From Planctomycetota bacterium (GTDB lineage Bacteria > Planctomycetota > Phycisphaerae > SM23-33): 6,590 bases of DNA. The stretch is from NCBI GenBank assembly GCA_003644335.1, contig QNCB01000077.1, positions 1 to 6,590 on the forward strand, given 5' to 3'. Shown piece after piece: positions 5,323-6,590 of this stretch (position 1 is its first letter; the number at the start of each line of letters is the position of its first letter). Both the position numbers and the translations under genes were made by a program. The notes beneath the pieces are model-generated. The model ran no database searches and had not been told where the DNA came from. It worked only from the letters and a program-made list of their open reading frames with translations.

Positions 5323-6590
5323 ATGGACAAGTTTGAATACAAAAACAGGGCATTACACTGCGACGATATTTCAGTCGCTGATATCGCTCAGCAGGTTGGC
5401 ACGCCGGTTTATATCTACTCCGCCCAGACGCTGCTGCACCACTACCGTACGCTCCAGGCGGCGTTTTCGCAACTCGATCTGACGATATGCTACTCCGTTA
5501 AAGGCTTGGGAAATATTCATGTTCTCAAGCTCCTGGCCGGCGAGGGTTGCGGATTTGATATCGTCAGCGGCGGCGAGCTTGCCCGGGTGCAGGCTGCCGG
5601 CGGGCAGGCTTCGAAGGTGGTTTTCGCGGGCGTGGGCAAGACCGACGAGGAAATCCGCCAGGCCTTGACAGCTGGCATTGGCATGTTCAATATCGAGTCG
5701 GAACAGGAGCTGGAAAACCTCTCCGCCATCGCCGCTGAGCTAGGCGTCGCTGCCCATGTAGCCTTGCGGGTGAACCCCGACGTGTTCGACCCCAAGACTC
5801 ACGCCTACACAACCACCGGCAGGAAGGAGACCAAGTTCGGCATCGACATCGACCGGGCATTGGCTGTCTATGAGCGGTTCCGGGACGACGAATATCTTAC
5901 GCTGGACGGGCTGGACCTGCACATAGGCTCGCCGATATATTCGCCCGGGCCTTACGTTGACGCTATAAAAAAGGCACTGGGGCTTATCGGGCGGCTGGGC
6001 GAGGTTGGCGTGGAGATAAAAGTTTTGGATATCGGGGGCGGCTACGCAGCTGACTACGAAACCGGCGAAAGTCCACCAGCCACCGAATACGCCGATGCTA
6101 TCGTCGCCCTGCTGAAGGACACGGGCCTGAAGGTTATCATCGAGCCGGGCCGGTTCATTTCCTGCAATGCCGGCGTGCTGCTGAGCAAGGTTCTCTACCG
6201 CAAGCAAGGCGGCGAGAAGCGGTTCATCATCGTCGACGCAGCCATGACTGACCTTATCCGCCCTGCGCTGTACCAGGCGGAACATTTTATATACCCCGCC
6301 AAGCTGGCTCCTGGCGATCCGGCCCCCGAGCGACGCATGAACTTCGCTCCGCCAGACAGCGAGGTGGTGGACATTGTCGGCGGGGTTTGCGAATCCAGCG
6401 ATGTGCTGGGCTATGGCAGAGCCTTGCCGCCGATGAGCCGGGGCGACCTGTTGGCGGTTTTCTCCGCCGGGGCGTATGGCTTTGCGTTGGCAAGCCAATA
6501 CAACTCACGCCCGCGGGCAGCGGAAGTTCTGGTAGAAGGCGACAGTTGGCGAGTAATTCGCCGACGCGAAACCTACGACGACATCATCGC
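5323..6590 (+). CDS. lysA: Diaminopimelate decarboxylase, last residues cut by window edge
   Basis: This PLP enzyme of fold type III converts meso-diaminopimelate to L-lysine and CO2, the final step of the pathway. The visible 422 residues are almost the whole protein (the family is about 410-430). The PLP Schiff-base lysine is K60 in CYSVKGLGN. Other family motifs are DIVSGGEL (79-86), HIGS (200-203), DIGGGY (236-241, phosphate loop), EPGR (274-277), CESSDVLG (356-363, active-site Cys from the partner subunit) and GAYG (383-386). I start at 5323 because MDKFEY fits the family N-terminus. The in-frame ATG at 5308 lies inside the predicted -10 box and would add only MIPGT. An odd point is that KGLGN replaces the usual KANxN after the PLP lysine, and HIGSP replaces HIGSQ. 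Related alanine-racemase-fold decarboxylases (ornithine/arginine, carboxynorspermidine) are less likely given the CESSD and GAYG context. The gene is divergent from the formate operon, with no evident functional link. Confidence 0.95.
   Translation, partial: MDKFEYKNRALHCDDISVADIAQQVGTPVYIYSAQTLLHHYRTLQAAFSQLDLTICYSVKGLGNIHVLKLLAGEGCGFDIVSGGELARVQAAGGQASKVVFAGVGKTDEEIRQALTAGIGMFNIESEQELENLSAIAAELGVAAHVALRVNPDVFDPKTHAYTTTGRKETKFGIDIDRALAVYERFRDDEYLTLDGLDLHIGSPIYSPGPYVDAIKKALGLIGRLGEVGVEIKVLDIGGGYAADYETGESPPATEYADAIVALLKDTGLKVIIEPGRFISCNAGVLLSKVLYRKQGGEKRFIIVDAAMTDLIRPALYQAEHFIYPAKLAPGDPAPERRMNFAPPDSEVVDIVGGVCESSDVLGYGRALPPMSRGDLLAVFSAGAYGFALASQYNSRPRAAEVLVEGDSWRVIRRRETYDDII

Noticed and set aside
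5740..6498. 252-residue open frame on the minus strand opposite lysA
   Set aside because: lysA on the plus strand has all family motifs through this stretch; the antisense frame shows none and has no ribosome site evidence.

Overview
The window holds four protein genes in two divergent blocks, separated by a gene-free spacer of about 530 bases. On the minus strand, read from right to left, is an apparent operon for a soluble, cytoplasmic formate dehydrogenase. It consists of a large molybdenum/tungsten catalytic subunit with a NuoG-like iron-sulfur front end (2097-4793), a NuoE-like [2Fe-2S] subunit (1457-1999) and a NuoF/HydB/HndC-like flavin subunit (1-1460). The flavin gene runs off the left edge just before its C-terminal cluster domains. 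On the plus strand is lysA, diaminopimelate decarboxylase (5323 to the right edge), complete except for its last few residues.

Electrons from formate would pass from the bis-MGD centre of FdhA through its chain of Fe-S clusters to the NuoE/NuoF pair, where FMN reduces NAD(P)+. This three-subunit plan is that of NAD(P)-linked formate dehydrogenases of anaerobes, some of which also use ferredoxin (electron bifurcation or confurcation) and can run as CO2 reductases. The metal ligand is an ordinary cysteine, not selenocysteine. nuoE and nuoF overlap by ATGA, so they are probably translationally coupled. fdhA and nuoE are separated by 97 bases that carry a perfect 14-bp hairpin. lysA catalyses the last step of lysine synthesis and has no evident functional link to the formate operon.

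The spacer 4794-5322 is mostly mobile-element debris. It contains the decayed 3' end of a REP-associated tyrosine transposase (RAYT, Y1/IS200-like family), recognisable from its C-terminal residues. This is followed downstream, on the side towards fdhA, by GC-rich REP-like hairpin units. Further right come short tandem TTCGTCATT repeats, a small palindrome, and a good sigma70-type promoter. That promoter sits so close to the lysA ATG that the transcript is predicted to be leaderless or nearly so.

The organism is probably an anaerobic or facultatively anaerobic bacterium of moderately high GC. The LysA style (MDKFEY start) and the CCCCGAAGGGGCG-type REP repeats recall Planctomycetota of the Phycisphaerae/Sedimentisphaerales kind. 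That assignment is from memory of sequence style and is tentative. I see no RNA genes, CRISPR array or prophage. No wholly new system is evident; the most interesting material is in the non-coding segments.
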